13,962 nucleotides of DNA from Tannerella sp. (GTDB taxonomy: Bacteria; Bacteroidota; Bacteroidia; Bacteroidales; Tannerellaceae), in assembly GCA_031272655.1 (NCBI GenBank), contig JAISTJ010000185.1, positions 1 to 13,962 of the forward strand, written 5' to 3'. The translations under genes were made by a program, and so were the position numbers. The notes below the pieces were generated by a model, which saw nothing but the letters and a program-made list of their open reading frames with translations, ran no database searches and was not told the origin of the DNA. Positions 13,672 to 13,962 of the stretch are shown here, piece after piece (position 1 is the first letter of the stretch; every line of letters starts with the position of its first letter).

Positions 13672-13962
13672 TCATTGAAGCCGTTTTTCCATCTCGGCGA
13701 GCATGTCGCTGAGGCGTTCTACTTTGGCTTTGGTGATGGCGATGCGACCGGAACGGATGAACTGCAGCACGCCCGTCTTGTCTTTCAACTCCTTGAACAG
13801 TTGCTGCGTCTCTTCGTAATGACCGTTCTTTTGCAGCACTACGCAGTCTTCGTTGATGTACAGCACGCGGGCGTCGTACTTGCGTATCAGCGCCTCAACG
13901 TCAGGCAACTTGATGAACATCTCGGTACTGAGTTTGTACAGCGCAATCTCCTGATATACAAG
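13672..13962 (-). CDS. ilvN: Acetolactate synthase small subunit, C-terminal part (5' end beyond window)
   Basis: The frame is open from the right edge to TGA at 13672-13674 and gives 96 residues, LVYQEIALYKLSTEMFIKLP at the visible start. The segments YQEIALYKLST, VEALIRKYDARV and LQFIRSGRIAITKAKVERLS match the C-terminal domain of Bacteroidetes IlvN/IlvH. That domain follows the ACT domain, which is outside the window. The protein is the regulatory subunit that activates acetolactate synthase and gives it valine feedback sensitivity in known systems. An ATG at 13920 is internal and not the start. Downstream in the same direction come the thioesterase and ilvC, after a repeat-filled gap of 175 bp. 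Confidence 0.9.
   Translation of the reverse strand, partial: LVYQEIALYKLSTEMFIKLPDVEALIRKYDARVLYINEDCVVLQKNGHYEETQQLFKELKDKTGVLQFIRSGRIAITKAKVERLSDMLAEMEKRLQ

Overview
The window looks like chromosomal DNA of a member of the Bacteroidales. Three things point there. Several upstream regions carry Bacteroidetes-type promoters (a TAnnTTTG -7 box, twice with TTTG about 18 bp upstream) and Shine-Dalgarno sites are nearly absent. The ilvN / acyl-ACP thioesterase / ilvC gene order is the one I know from Bacteroides valine-isoleucine operons. The proteins (CPA2 antiporter with a stress-protein tail, GH29 and GH106 enzymes) are also typical. The genus cannot be named from the sequence.

Layout. 1-2022 (-): cation:proton antiporter, 3' end outside the window. 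2023-2155: divergent intergenic region with ten 7-bp repeats. 2156-3157 (+): radical SAM protein of the YhcC/TIGR01212 type, interrupted in frame by a palindromic repeat element. 3172-4992 (+): ilvD. 5033-10048 (+): a three-gene glycan cassette made of a GH29 alpha-L-fucosidase, a metallophosphoesterase with an export signal, and a GH106-like alpha-L-rhamnosidase. 10051-10698 (-): NarL/LuxR-type response regulator. 10838-11665 (+): secreted TPR protein, divergent from the regulator. 11662-13962 (-): ilvC, acyl-ACP thioesterase and the C-terminal part of ilvN, whose 5' part (and presumably ilvB) lies beyond the right edge.

How the genes fit together. IlvN (regulatory subunit of acetolactate synthase), IlvC and IlvD act in sequence in valine/isoleucine synthesis, but ilvD is separated from the ilvN-ilvC block by about 6.7 kb and lies on the opposite strand. 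The fucosidase, phosphoesterase and rhamnosidase lie head to tail and carry export signals, so they probably work together on fucose- and rhamnose-containing glycans in the periplasm or at the cell surface. No SusC/SusD pair is in the window.

The most unusual aspect is the repeat architecture. Five of the gene borders carry tandem repeats with a period of 7 bp (or close to it), each locus with its own sequence: ATAGTGA, TTTAGAA, TTTGGGG, TTCTTAA and AAATCTA. They touch coding sequence: one array supplies part of the antiporter start codon and its presumed whole 5' leader, one supplies the stop codon of ilvD, and one writes the last ten codons and the stop of the phosphoesterase. A separate palindromic element has been absorbed in frame by the radical SAM gene. 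I found no CRISPR array, tRNA, rRNA, insertion sequence, phage gene or recognisable defence system. No gene-free stretch exceeds 300 bases.
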